A DNA stretch of 64,000 nt. Source: Flavobacterium shii (GTDB lineage: Bacteria > Bacteroidota > Bacteroidia > Flavobacteriales > Flavobacteriaceae). Positions 22,353-30,430 of the stretch are shown here, piece by piece. Position 1 is the stretch's first letter. Each line of letters begins with the position of its first letter. Below the pieces are notes generated by a model, which did not search any database, was not told the origin of the DNA, and saw nothing but the letters and a program-made list of their open reading frames with translations. A program made the translations under genes and the position numbers. The DNA is taken from NCBI RefSeq assembly GCF_025847235.1, contig NZ_JAOZEW010000005.1:62001-126000 (forward strand). The letters run 5' to 3'.

Positions 22353-24380
22353 TTATATCAATCCCGCTCTTTTTAATAAAGCTTCAGGTTTTGGCTCTTG
22401 ACCTCTAAAACGTTTGTACAAAATCATAGGATGTTCTGTTCCTCCTTTAGAAAGTACGTTGTCTTTAAATTTTGTAGCAACTTCATGATTAAAGATTCCT
22501 TTTTCCTGAAAGTATTCAAATGCATCGGCATCCAAGACTTCTGCCCATTTGTAGCTGTAATATCCCGAAGAATATCCACCGTGAAAAATATGTGAAAATG
22601 CTGTACTCATTGCATTTTCTTTTACGTCTGGATATAATTGAGTGTCTTTAAATTGTTCGGTTTCGAATGTTTTTAAATCGGTAATATTTGTTGGGTCTTG
22701 CGAATGCCAAGCCATATCCAACAATCCAAAACTTAGCTGGCGCAATGTTGCCAGACCTTCTTGAAAACTTGCACTTTCTTTGATTTTGGTAACAAACTCA
22801 ATCGGAATGATTTCGCCAGTTTCATAGTGATTTGCAAACAAAGCCAAAGCTTCTGGTTCGTAACACCAGTTTTCCATAATCTGACTAGGTAATTCTACAA
22901 AGTCCCAATAAACCGATGTTCCCGATAAACTTGGGTAAGTTGTGTTTGCTAACATTCCATGTAATCCGTGACCGAATTCGTGAAACAAAGTAGTTACTTC
23001 ATTAAATGTAAGTAATGAAGGTTTAGTTTCGGTAGGTTTAGTAAAGTTACATACGTTCGAGATATGTGGTCTTTCATTTATTCCGTCTTTTCTGGATTGA
23101 GATTTAAAAGAGGTCATCCAAGCACCATTTCGTTTTCCTTTTCTTGGGAAAAAGTCGGCGTAGAAAATAGAAACTAATTCGTTATTCTCATCTGTAACTT
23201 CATAAGTAGTTACTTCTTCATGGTATTTGTCAATGTCAAATACTTCAGTAAAAGTAAGTCCGTATAGTTTTTTGGCAACAGTAAAAGCACCATCTAATAC
23301 TTTTTCTAACTGGAAATATGGTTTTAGCTTTTCATCATCTAAATTAAAAAGCTGTTGTTTTAATTTTTCCGAATAGTAAGCACCATCCCATTTTTCCAAT
23401 TGTTCGATTCCGTCCAATTCTTTTGCGAAAGCAGTAAGTTGAGCAAATTCTTTTTTGGCTGCAGGCTTGGCTTTTGCCAATAAATCATTGGAGAAGGAGA
23501 AAACTTTTTCTGGATTTTCGGCCATGCGTTCCTCCAGAACAAAGTGAGCGTGAGTTTTATATCCTAATAAATTGGCTCTTTCAAAACGTAGTTTTACAAT
23601 TTTAAGCACAATTTCCTGATTGTCGAATTCGTTGTTTTGGAATGCTCTTGCTCCAAAAGCGATTGCTAGTTTTTTACGCAATTCACGATTATCGGCATAC
23701 GTCATAAACGGAAGGTAACTTGGATGGTCTAATGTGAAAATCCAACCTTCTTTTTCTTGGCTTTTAGCCAATGACTGAGCTGCTTCAATAGTTCCTTCTG
23801 GTAATCCGGCCAAATCTTTTTCGTCGGTAAGATGTAATTCGAAAGCATTCGTTTCTGCCAAAATATTCTCTCCAAATTGTAAGCTTAATTTAGATAATTC
23901 TTTGTCGATTTCGCGTAATTGGTTCTTCTTTTCTTCTGGTAAATTGGCTCCGTTTCTTGAAAAACTTTTGTATTGTTTGTCTAAAAGAGTTGTTTGTTCC
24001 GGATTAAGATTTAAACTTTCTTTTTGATCGTAAACTGCTTTTACTTTTGCAAATAAAGCAACATTTAAACGAACATCATTTCCGAATTCTGATAATAAAG
24101 GCGAAACTTCCTGAGCAATTTTTTGCATTTCGTCATTAGTCTCGGCAGAATTTAAATTGAAGAAAATACTTGAAATACGATCTAGAATATCTCCGGTATA
24201 ATCCATTGCTTCGATAGTATTCTCGAAAGTTGGTGCTTCGGGATTATTTACAATTGCATCAATTTCGGCTTTCGCCAAAGAAATCCCTTCTTGAAAAGCA
24301 GGAAAATAATCTTCAATTTTGATTTTCGAAAAAGGTGCTGTATTATGTTTGGTAGTAAATTTTGAAAGTAAAACGTTCAT
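22353..24380 (-). CDS. M3-family metallopeptidase (oligopeptidase A / Dcp type)
   Basis: The 675-residue protein has the M3 zinc site HEFGH at 467-471 in LFHEFGHGLHGML, with a downstream Glu in YWDFVELPSQIMENW as third ligand. Length and the N-terminal NPEAPTFENTIEAM stretch match oligopeptidase A/dipeptidyl carboxypeptidase (Dcp). It has no signal peptide, so it probably acts in the cytoplasm on short peptides, for example those released from degraded signal peptides or taken up. A -7 element (TATCTTTG on the minus strand, 24433-24426) lies 45 bases upstream. It is transcribed alone. Confidence 0.9.
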   Translation of the reverse strand: MNVLLSKFTTKHNTAPFSKIKIEDYFPAFQEGISLAKAEIDAIVNNPEAPTFENTIEAMDYTGDILDRISSIFFNLNSAETNDEMQKIAQEVSPLLSEFGNDVRLNVALFAKVKAVYDQKESLNLNPEQTTLLDKQYKSFSRNGANLPEEKKNQLREIDKELSKLSLQFGENILAETNAFELHLTDEKDLAGLPEGTIEAAQSLAKSQEKEGWIFTLDHPSYLPFMTYADNRELRKKLAIAFGARAFQNNEFDNQEIVLKIVKLRFERANLLGYKTHAHFVLEERMAENPEKVFSFSNDLLAKAKPAAKKEFAQLTAFAKELDGIEQLEKWDGAYYSEKLKQQLFNLDDEKLKPYFQLEKVLDGAFTVAKKLYGLTFTEVFDIDKYHEEVTTYEVTDENNELVSIFYADFFPRKGKRNGAWMTSFKSQSRKDGINERPHISNVCNFTKPTETKPSLLTFNEVTTLFHEFGHGLHGMLANTTYPSLSGTSVYWDFVELPSQIMENWCYEPEALALFANHYETGEIIPIEFVTKIKESASFQEGLATLRQLSFGLLDMAWHSQDPTNITDLKTFETEQFKDTQLYPDVKENAMSTAFSHIFHGGYSSGYYSYKWAEVLDADAFEYFQEKGIFNHEVATKFKDNVLSKGGTEHPMILYKRFRGQEPKPEALLKRAGLI

Positions 24381-24425
24381 TGTGATATAATTATTTTATT
24401 AATTGAAGTCGATATTTTTGAATTT

Positions 24426-24433
24426 CAAAGATA
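24426..24433 (-). promoter_or_regulatory. -7 promoter element of the M3 peptidase gene
   Basis: On the minus strand TATCTTTG matches TAnnTTTG, 45 bases before the ATG. No TTG was found at the usual -33 spacing. Confidence 0.45.
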
Positions 24434-24601
24434 GCAATTTATAAAAATCTAGCGTTCTAAACAAGATTGATTCTCGGCATAAAATCCTCTTAAATTGTGT
24501 TATAGATATGTTATTTATTGCTGCGGGAGATTTAAAAATCTTAAATTGTAAAAATAAGAGGATTATAAAATTCTAATTATAAACAATTGTAAATAAAAAA
24601 G

Positions 24602-25270
24602 ATGAACTACCAAATTATAATAAAACGTATTGATACTGTTAATGAAGTGGAAGGATATTGGTCAGATGAAGATTTTATTCAGTTATTAGAAAAATTCAAC
24701 TTTCCGGATGGGGCGACTGCGGAGAAAAAGAATTTACCGGAATTATTAGAAATGGCTATTTCAGATTATGAGCCTAATGAAGCTGCCGAAATAGTCTTGA
24801 AATACAAATTGGGTAATCAATTAAACGATGGTCAAATTGAGCAAATAGCACATAATATGTTAATTGATAAGGTTTGTGAGGAATATCCCGAAATAGAAAT
24901 GCAAGGGACTTTGTTTCATGTGAATCAATTACTTTTTAAAGCATACAACGGAAAATTTCCAAATGCAAAAGCTTCTGTTGTGCATTTTTCAATGACACCA
25001 ACTGATGGTGAAGTACAAAAGTTGACAGCCGAAAATGTGCTAAAATTATTGAATAACGGCTTGTCTGATAGAAATCTTATTAAAAGATTGTTTGAAAATC
25101 AAATGTCTCGAAATATTCCATTTCCAGAAGCTCAGGGAATTGTTTGGGAATTAACAACACAAGATAATATAAATTATAGCTTGGTTACTTCAGAGAATTG
25201 GTTGAATAATGAAGATATAACAGTATCTGAATTTGAAGCTATTCTGGAGGAAATTGAAGACGAAGCATAA
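24602..25270 (+). CDS. Soluble protein of unknown function, 222 residues
   Basis: An acidic, soluble protein without signal peptide, membrane segment or recognised motif. It has blocks such as YWSDEDFIQLLEKFNF (about 19-34) and a Glu/Asp-rich C-terminus ending EEIEDEA. It lies between divergent and convergent neighbours, so it is a single-gene unit ending in the hairpin at 25271-25323. Codon use looks like that of its neighbours, so it is probably a genuine resident gene. No function can be offered. Confidence 0.7.
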   Translation: MNYQIIIKRIDTVNEVEGYWSDEDFIQLLEKFNFPDGATAEKKNLPELLEMAISDYEPNEAAEIVLKYKLGNQLNDGQIEQIAHNMLIDKVCEEYPEIEMQGTLFHVNQLLFKAYNGKFPNAKASVVHFSMTPTDGEVQKLTAENVLKLLNNGLSDRNLIKRLFENQMSRNIPFPEAQGIVWELTTQDNINYSLVTSENWLNNEDITVSEFEAILEEIEDEA

Positions 25271-25324
25271 TTTTAGTTTTTAGTCGCAGTTTATACTGAA
25301 AACTGCGACGACTAAAACTAAAAA
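25271..25324. terminator. Long palindromic terminator/repeat between convergent genes
   Basis: The left arm (25271-25292, core AGTCGCAGTTT) and the right arm (25300-25323, core AAACTGCGAC followed by GACTAAAACT) pair over about 21 bp with small bulges. It directly follows the stop of the unknown gene and abuts the stop of purE. The A/T flanks suit a bidirectional terminator. The AGTTTTTAGT and ACTAAAACT sequences also give it the look of an interspersed palindromic repeat. Confidence 0.75.
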
Positions 25325-25807
25325 CTATTTCAAGCCTTCCGAAGATTTGTAAACGGCTTCTTTTAGGCTTTCTTTATATGCTATGATTTTGTCTAAAATT
25401 AATTTATCATGGCTTCCTATGATTTGTGCTGCAAGGATTCCAGCATTTTTAGCTCCGTTTAAAGCTACAGTCGCAACAGGAACTCCACCTGGCATTTGCA
25501 GAATCGATAAAACCGAATCCCAACCATCTATAGAATTACTTGATTTTACAGGAACTCCAATTACAGGAAGTGGCGACATCGAAGCAACCATTCCAGGTAA
25601 ATGTGCTGCTCCACCTGCTCCGGCAATAATTACCGAAATGCCGCGTGTATGTGCATTTTTACTAAAATCGAATAATTTTTCCGGCGTTCTATGTGCCGAA
25701 ACGATATCTACTTCAACTTCTATATTAAATTGTTTTAGTATATCGATGGCATCTTGCATGACTGGCATGTCGGAGATGCTTCCCATTATAATGGCTACTT
25801 TGCTCAT
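25325..25807 (-). CDS. purE: N5-carboxyaminoimidazole ribonucleotide mutase, class I PurE
   Basis: The 160-residue protein converts N5-CAIR to CAIR in de novo purine synthesis. It has the characteristic MGSISDMPVMQDA (residues 9-21, phosphate-binding), VSAHRTPEKL near 38-47 and AGAGGAAHLPGMVAS near 64-78. It lies 58 bp downstream of purK on the same strand, so the two consecutive pathway steps are co-transcribed. Confidence 0.97.
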   Translation of the reverse strand: MSKVAIIMGSISDMPVMQDAIDILKQFNIEVEVDIVSAHRTPEKLFDFSKNAHTRGISVIIAGAGGAAHLPGMVASMSPLPVIGVPVKSSNSIDGWDSVLSILQMPGGVPVATVALNGAKNAGILAAQIIGSHDKLILDKIIAYKESLKEAVYKSSEGLK

Positions 25808-25865
25808 TTTATTTTATTTTTTTAAATTCAAGGTTTAAAGTTGCAAACAGTGACTGCAACTGCAA

Positions 25866-27020
25866 TTACTCACTAATTACCTTAATCGTATTCTTAACAT
25901 CTTCGGCAATTCGTCTTGCTTCGTTCATATCTCCATTTACGATTGTAACGTGACCCATTTTTCTGAAAGGGCGGGTTTGTTTTTTACCATATATATGTGG
26001 AGTAACGCCATTCCATCCTAGGATAGTTTCGATGTTTTGATAAATTACATCGCCAGAGAATCCTTCGGCTCCAACTAAGTTTACCATAACACCAGCTACT
26101 TTACTATCGGTATTTCCTAACGGAAGATTCAAGATAGCACGTAAATGATTTTCGAATTGTGAAGTATAACTTGCTTCGATTGAGTAATGACCTGAATTGT
26201 GTGGGCGAGGAGCAACTTCGTTTACCAAGATTTCATCGTCTTGAGTTTGGAACATTTCAACTGCCAGAAGTCCTACATGATTGAATTTCTCTGAAACATT
26301 AAGCGCAATTTCTCTTGCTTTTTGAGCTACTTTTTCGTCGATTCGTGCAGGGCAAATTACATATTCTACCTGATTTGCTTCAGGATGAAATTCCATTTCG
26401 ACAACAGGATATGTTTTTATTTCTCCCGATGGATTGCGACAAACAATAACAGCAAGTTCGTTCTTGAACGGAACCATTGTTTCTGCAATACATTCTACAT
26501 TAGGTAAATTATCTAAATCTGAAGCTTGGCGAATAACTTTTACACCATTTCCATCATATCCAAACTCTGTACATTTCCATACAAAAGGCATCTCGACTCT
26601 GCTCGATGTGACAGCAGATTTTAGGGTTTGCAGATTTTCAAATCTTTCAAATGGAGCAGTAGGAATATTGTTTTTAATATAAAAATCTTTTTGGATTCCT
26701 TTATTCTGTATTCCTCTTAAGGTTTTTGGTGAAGGATATACTTTTACGCCTTCATTTTCTAGTTTTTCCAGCGCTTCGAGGTTTACAAGTTCAATTTCGA
26801 AAGTCAAGACATCTACTTGTTTCCCAAAATTGTAAACAGTTTCAAAGTCCATTAAATCGCCTTGAAAGAATTTATTGCAGGCAATCTTGCTGGGAGCTTC
26901 ATCGCTTGGATCTAAAACATAGGTTTGGATATCAAATTTACGTGTATCAAAAAGTAGCATTTTGCCTAATTGTCCACCACCTAATATTCCTAATTTAAAA
27001 TCAGAAGAAAAATAATTCAT
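25866..27020 (-). CDS. purK: 5-(carboxyamino)imidazole ribonucleotide synthase
   Basis: The 384-residue ATP-grasp enzyme carboxylates AIR with bicarbonate and ATP to N5-CAIR, the substrate of PurE encoded next. GILGGGQLGKMLLFD at residues 11-25 is the PurK N-terminal signature. The ATP-grasp region includes VNEVAPRPHNSGHYSIEA (about 267-284), typical of the family, and MVNLVGAEG near 310. It is first in the purKE operon, with a well-formed promoter (27041-27070). Confidence 0.97.
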   Translation of the reverse strand: MNYFSSDFKLGILGGGQLGKMLLFDTRKFDIQTYVLDPSDEAPSKIACNKFFQGDLMDFETVYNFGKQVDVLTFEIELVNLEALEKLENEGVKVYPSPKTLRGIQNKGIQKDFYIKNNIPTAPFERFENLQTLKSAVTSSRVEMPFVWKCTEFGYDGNGVKVIRQASDLDNLPNVECIAETMVPFKNELAVIVCRNPSGEIKTYPVVEMEFHPEANQVEYVICPARIDEKVAQKAREIALNVSEKFNHVGLLAVEMFQTQDDEILVNEVAPRPHNSGHYSIEASYTSQFENHLRAILNLPLGNTDSKVAGVMVNLVGAEGFSGDVIYQNIETILGWNGVTPHIYGKKQTRPFRKMGHVTIVNGDMNEARRIAEDVKNTIKVISE

Positions 27021-27040
27021 TGTTGTGTGTTTGTGATGCG

Positions 27041-27070
27041 CAAAGATAATTGATAAAAAACAAATGCCAA
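27041..27070 (-). promoter_or_regulatory. Promoter of the purK-purE operon
   Basis: On the minus strand, TTG (27070-27068), 19 bases, then TATCTTTG (27048-27041) match the Bacteroidota -33/-7 consensus with ideal spacing. The leader to the ATG is about 15-20 bases. Confidence 0.65.
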
Positions 27071-27232
27071 TTTATTGTTTGTTGAAATACTGTTTTTTCA
27101 TATTTAGTAGTTATTTAGGTTGCTTGAAAAACGCTATTTTATTTTAAGATTAATTTTACTTTAAATTTTGTTTTTTATGAGCGAATTCTTAGGTTTGATG
27201 CGATTTTCATCCACTCTGAATTAGTTATATAA

Positions 27233-28309
27233 ATGAGCACAAATAATTGGGCCAAGCACATTCAAAAATTCCTTTTTTTATTAAAAGATGAATTTTTCGA
27301 ATTTCCTTATCTTTCTAATTCTCCTCAGGTTATGGTGGATAGTTTGATCAAAATCCCAGTAATTAAACACAAGCCTTTACAACAGTTAATATATTCTGAC
27401 AATCCATTTTGGAAAGGTACAATGCGTTATAGGGAAATAGAAAGTGGTTTTTGGATTCTTGAAACGAATATTGAACTTAAGCAAAATATAATTGCAAAAG
27501 CAACCTATGATGAAGACCACTTAAGGGATTATTATATATTATCATTTTCGGTTTTTGAATATAAATATCCCATTAAGGATTCGGAGGATGTAACGCTTTT
27601 AAGTACTTGTTGGACATTTTATAAGCCCGAAACCGAAGTTGCTACTTATTTTTATAAAGGAACAAAGGGAAAATTCTTTAATCTGGCAATTAGTAAGGAA
27701 TGGGTAACTAAGAATATTAAGTCGTCTAAAATTTATAAAAAAAATATTGATGATTTTTTTAATACTCAAAAAGGATTTTATACCTGGCTGGATGTTGCTC
27801 CAAATGCACATATTTTATCCAAGAGTATATCAGATATATTGGAAGCTGATAATGAAATTGAGTTTAATGCCAAAGAATTAAAAAAGAATTGTGTCAAGTT
27901 AATCGATGATTTTTTTGATAATGCTTTTCATGATAGTCGTATTCCGGATAATGTTTCATTAAGTAATCTGGATTATTATAATGTTGCTAAAGCAGAGAAA
28001 ATGATTTTGCATAATTTGCACGTTCCTTTTGTTGGAATTGAACACATCGCATTTGATGTGAATACCTCTCCAACTAAATTAAAATCTAATTTTAAAACCG
28101 TATTTGGATTCTCTTTGTTGCAATATCACAAAGAAAAAAACATGCTTTTGGCAAAACAATTACTTGAGAAAACGGATGTCGAAATTCAGACTATATCAGT
28201 TATAACAGGTTATGAAAGTGCGAGTAAATTTGCTGCTGCTTTTAAGAAACGTTTCGGGAAATTGCCTTCGGCATATAGAGACGAACGATTTACAATGTGC
28301 ACAATTTAA
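27233..28309 (+). CDS. AraC-type transcriptional regulator (first of a tandem pair)
   Basis: The 358-residue protein ends in an AraC HTH domain (about residues 260-350). The domain runs from HVPFVGIEHIAFDVNTSPTKLKSNFKTVFGFSLLQYH to ITGYESASKFAAAFKKRFGKLPSAYR. The first 240 residues lack a known ligand domain but match the next protein closely (FFELPYLSNSP or FFEFPYLSNSP near residue 20, MRYREIE-GFWI near 63). The genes are 26 bp apart and clearly arose by tandem duplication. They lie directly upstream of a T9SS adhesin operon whose promoter carries two direct TGGGCTAT repeats, a plausible target. The inducer is unknown. Confidence 0.85.
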   Translation: MSTNNWAKHIQKFLFLLKDEFFEFPYLSNSPQVMVDSLIKIPVIKHKPLQQLIYSDNPFWKGTMRYREIESGFWILETNIELKQNIIAKATYDEDHLRDYYILSFSVFEYKYPIKDSEDVTLLSTCWTFYKPETEVATYFYKGTKGKFFNLAISKEWVTKNIKSSKIYKKNIDDFFNTQKGFYTWLDVAPNAHILSKSISDILEADNEIEFNAKELKKNCVKLIDDFFDNAFHDSRIPDNVSLSNLDYYNVAKAEKMILHNLHVPFVGIEHIAFDVNTSPTKLKSNFKTVFGFSLLQYHKEKNMLLAKQLLEKTDVEIQTISVITGYESASKFAAAFKKRFGKLPSAYRDERFTMCTI

Positions 28310-28335
28310 CAATAATTAAAATCTGAAATAATTAT

Positions 28336-29400
28336 ATGAATCTAGGAAAGTGGATTAAATTCATAAAAGAAAATATAAATTTTTATAGAGATGGTTTTTT
28401 CGAATTACCTTATTTATCCAATTCTCCCGAAGTTCTAGTAAAGAGTATTATAAATTCTCCATCTGTTCGTCATGTCCAAGAGGAACAAGCTGTGTATAGA
28501 AATAATCCTTTTTCTAAAGGAGTTATGCGCTATCGGGAAATCGAAGAAGGTTTCTGGATTATAGTAACGAGCATTACATTTAAGAAAAACGTAATGCTGA
28601 AAGCCGTTTATGATGAAGATGTTCCAAGCGATTACTATACAATTACATTTTCGGTTTTTGAAAGTGAAGTAAAATTACAAAATACATTTGCCGATAAAAC
28701 ACCATTTTCAAGTAAATATTGGGGGTTTAAAAGACCGGGAACAGAGGTTGGTGCTTATTTTTATAAAGGTTCTGTTTGTGAATTTTATCTATACGGATTT
28801 AGTAAAGAATGGGCTGAAAGGAATTTTTCTTTCGAAACACTCCCAGAAGATAATCAGATTAAAAAGTTCCTAAATTCCGACAAAGGGTTTATTACTTATC
28901 AAGATATTGTACCAAATGCAGCGGAATTATCGAAAGAAATTTTGATTAATTTGCAAAATAACAATCGCGATTTATTGAGTAAGTCGATTCTTAAAACACA
29001 GACTTTTCAATTAATCACAACTTTTTTTAAGAATGCTTTTATAGATCAACGTATCGGTAATTATATACCGACTGATACACCGGATTATAGAAAAATTGCT
29101 AAAGCCGAAAAATTACTTCTTGATACAGTGTCAGCTCCTTTCTTGGGTGTTGAATATATTGCCGAAAAAGTAAGTATGTCTCCGACTAAACTTAAGTTGA
29201 CATTTAAATCTGTTCATGGAACTTCGATGATGCAATATCATAAAGAAAAGAAGCTACTTCTGGCTATGCAAATAATTCAGAATACAGATATGCAGATAAA
29301 GAATATTGCGTTTGCTACTGGCTACAAAAGTTCAAGTAAGTTTACGGCAAGTTTTAAAAAGCGCTTTGGTAAATTGCCTTCAGAAGTACGTGGTTTTTAG
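28336..29400 (+). CDS. AraC-type transcriptional regulator (second of a tandem pair)
   Basis: This 354-residue paralogue of the protein encoded at 27233 shares its N-terminal layout (YLSNSPEVLVKSI, MRYREIEEGFWI) and C-terminal AraC HTH (SAPFLGVEYIAEKVSMSPTKLKLTFKSVHGTSMMQYH, then ATGYKSSSKFTASFKKRFGKLPSEVR). The N-terminal domain is of unknown fold and has no membrane segment, so sensing is cytoplasmic. With its twin it could form heterodimers or divide signals. It is followed by a 442-bp non-coding region that contains the probable target promoter of the adhesin operon. Confidence 0.85.
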   Translation: MNLGKWIKFIKENINFYRDGFFELPYLSNSPEVLVKSIINSPSVRHVQEEQAVYRNNPFSKGVMRYREIEEGFWIIVTSITFKKNVMLKAVYDEDVPSDYYTITFSVFESEVKLQNTFADKTPFSSKYWGFKRPGTEVGAYFYKGSVCEFYLYGFSKEWAERNFSFETLPEDNQIKKFLNSDKGFITYQDIVPNAAELSKEILINLQNNNRDLLSKSILKTQTFQLITTFFKNAFIDQRIGNYIPTDTPDYRKIAKAEKLLLDTVSAPFLGVEYIAEKVSMSPTKLKLTFKSVHGTSMMQYHKEKKLLLAMQIIQNTDMQIKNIAFATGYKSSSKFTASFKKRFGKLPSEVRGF

Positions 29401-29842
29401 TTTATAGCTGTTTTTCAATTCTATTTTTAAGAATATTTCTCTCCTTTTTTTTAGTTTTTATTATACGATATGTTTTTGGTTTTAAAACATATTGTGTTGA
29501 TTTTTATTGCTTTATTAGTAACGAAGTGATTTCTTACACTCTTTAGCTTTTAAAGAAAATATTCGGTTGGTCTTATTGGGCTATCGATGTGTCCGAATGG
29601 GCTATTCAGAGCTTTTATTTCATTCTACTTTTGCAAAAAATAACTCTAAAGAAACCTGAATGAAATAGAAATACACCTCACCGCGAATATATTTCGCACT
29701 TATAAAAAACTCTTTATTTAAGATGTGCATAAAAAGGGATGCATCCTTGTTTTTAAAACAGTTTTAATTTTTTCCAAATCAAAATAATTTGTCTTGCGAT
29801 AAATATAGTCCAATTAATAAAGCAATTGGATAGGGGAAACTT
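29401..29842. other. 442-bp regulatory region upstream of the adhesin operon
   Basis: No gene. It contains the tandem TGGGCTAT repeats and a -7 element (29577-29633), a GCGAA-TATAT-TTCGC hairpin (29683-29697) in the predicted leader, and a palindrome TCCAATT-N8-AATTGGA (29809-29830) close to the first gene. The predicted 5' leader is about 270 bases to the ATG at 29912, long enough for post-transcriptional control. Confidence 0.55.
29577..29633 (+). promoter_or_regulatory. Probable activator sites and promoter of the T9SS adhesin operon
   Basis: TGGGCTAT at 29577-29584 is repeated at 29598-29605, with starts 21 bp apart (two helical turns). TACTTTTG (29626-29633) is a match to TAnnTTTG. The proximal repeat ends 20 bases before it, exactly where the -33 TTTG should be, and no TTTG is present there. 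A weak promoter lacking -33 plus tandem direct repeats is the typical layout for activation by AraC-type proteins, two of which are encoded just upstream. Confidence 0.6.
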
Positions 29843-29911
29843 ATGCCTGTTTTTGAAATCAATAAATTAAGAGAAACAATAAATTTCAATTATAAACCAA
29901 ATAAACAATGT

Positions 29912-30412
29912 ATGCAAAAACAGACAAATACTCAATTAAATATTTTAAAATCTAAACGTACAAGAGAGGTGATTTTTATATCTCTTTCTTTTCTATTCTT
30001 TTGTTTTGGAGGATATTCTCAACAAAAAAATAATAACGTGACCAAAGCGAATACTACAGAAAGAGGTTCACATAAAAGCTCCAAAGTAAATGTTGATTTT
30101 GAAGAATTATTTCGTTTGCTGAACAATGAAATTAAAGAGAAAAAATCATTGCTTAAAAGTAAATCTACTCAAGTTCTTTTAAAATCGAATGATAAAAATG
30201 CTCTTGATGTTTTCTTGAAAAACAATAAAAAGGTTTTGGGAATGACTGTAGTTAATGATCTTGCTTCTAAGACGAATGGTTATTATCAGTTGGATTTAAA
30301 TGTTTCTTATTCAGCTTACCATGTTGAAGTGGTAGTGTCTGAAGTTAGTGGATTAATTGTGACAGAAAAAGAGAAATATTGGATTAGTATGCCAAATATT
30401 CAATTGTATTAA
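29912..30412 (+). CDS. Secreted protein of unknown function, first gene of the adhesin operon
   Basis: From the ATG at 29912 the product has 166 residues: a positively charged start, a hydrophobic core (VIFISLSFLFFCFGG, about 21-35) and a likely cleavage before SQQKNN, so it is exported. An in-frame ATG at 29843 would add 23 residues and an unusually long signal-peptide N-region, so I prefer 29912. The mature part is Lys/Ser rich, with no known domain. Its stop is 18 bp from the start of the giant adhesin gene, suggesting co-expression and perhaps a role in adhesin export. Confidence 0.62.
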   Translation: MQKQTNTQLNILKSKRTREVIFISLSFLFFCFGGYSQQKNNNVTKANTTERGSHKSSKVNVDFEELFRLLNNEIKEKKSLLKSKSTQVLLKSNDKNALDVFLKNNKKVLGMTVVNDLASKTNGYYQLDLNVSYSAYHVEVVVSEVSGLIVTEKEKYWISMPNIQLY

Positions 30413-30430
30413 TTTTAAATATTCGATTAA

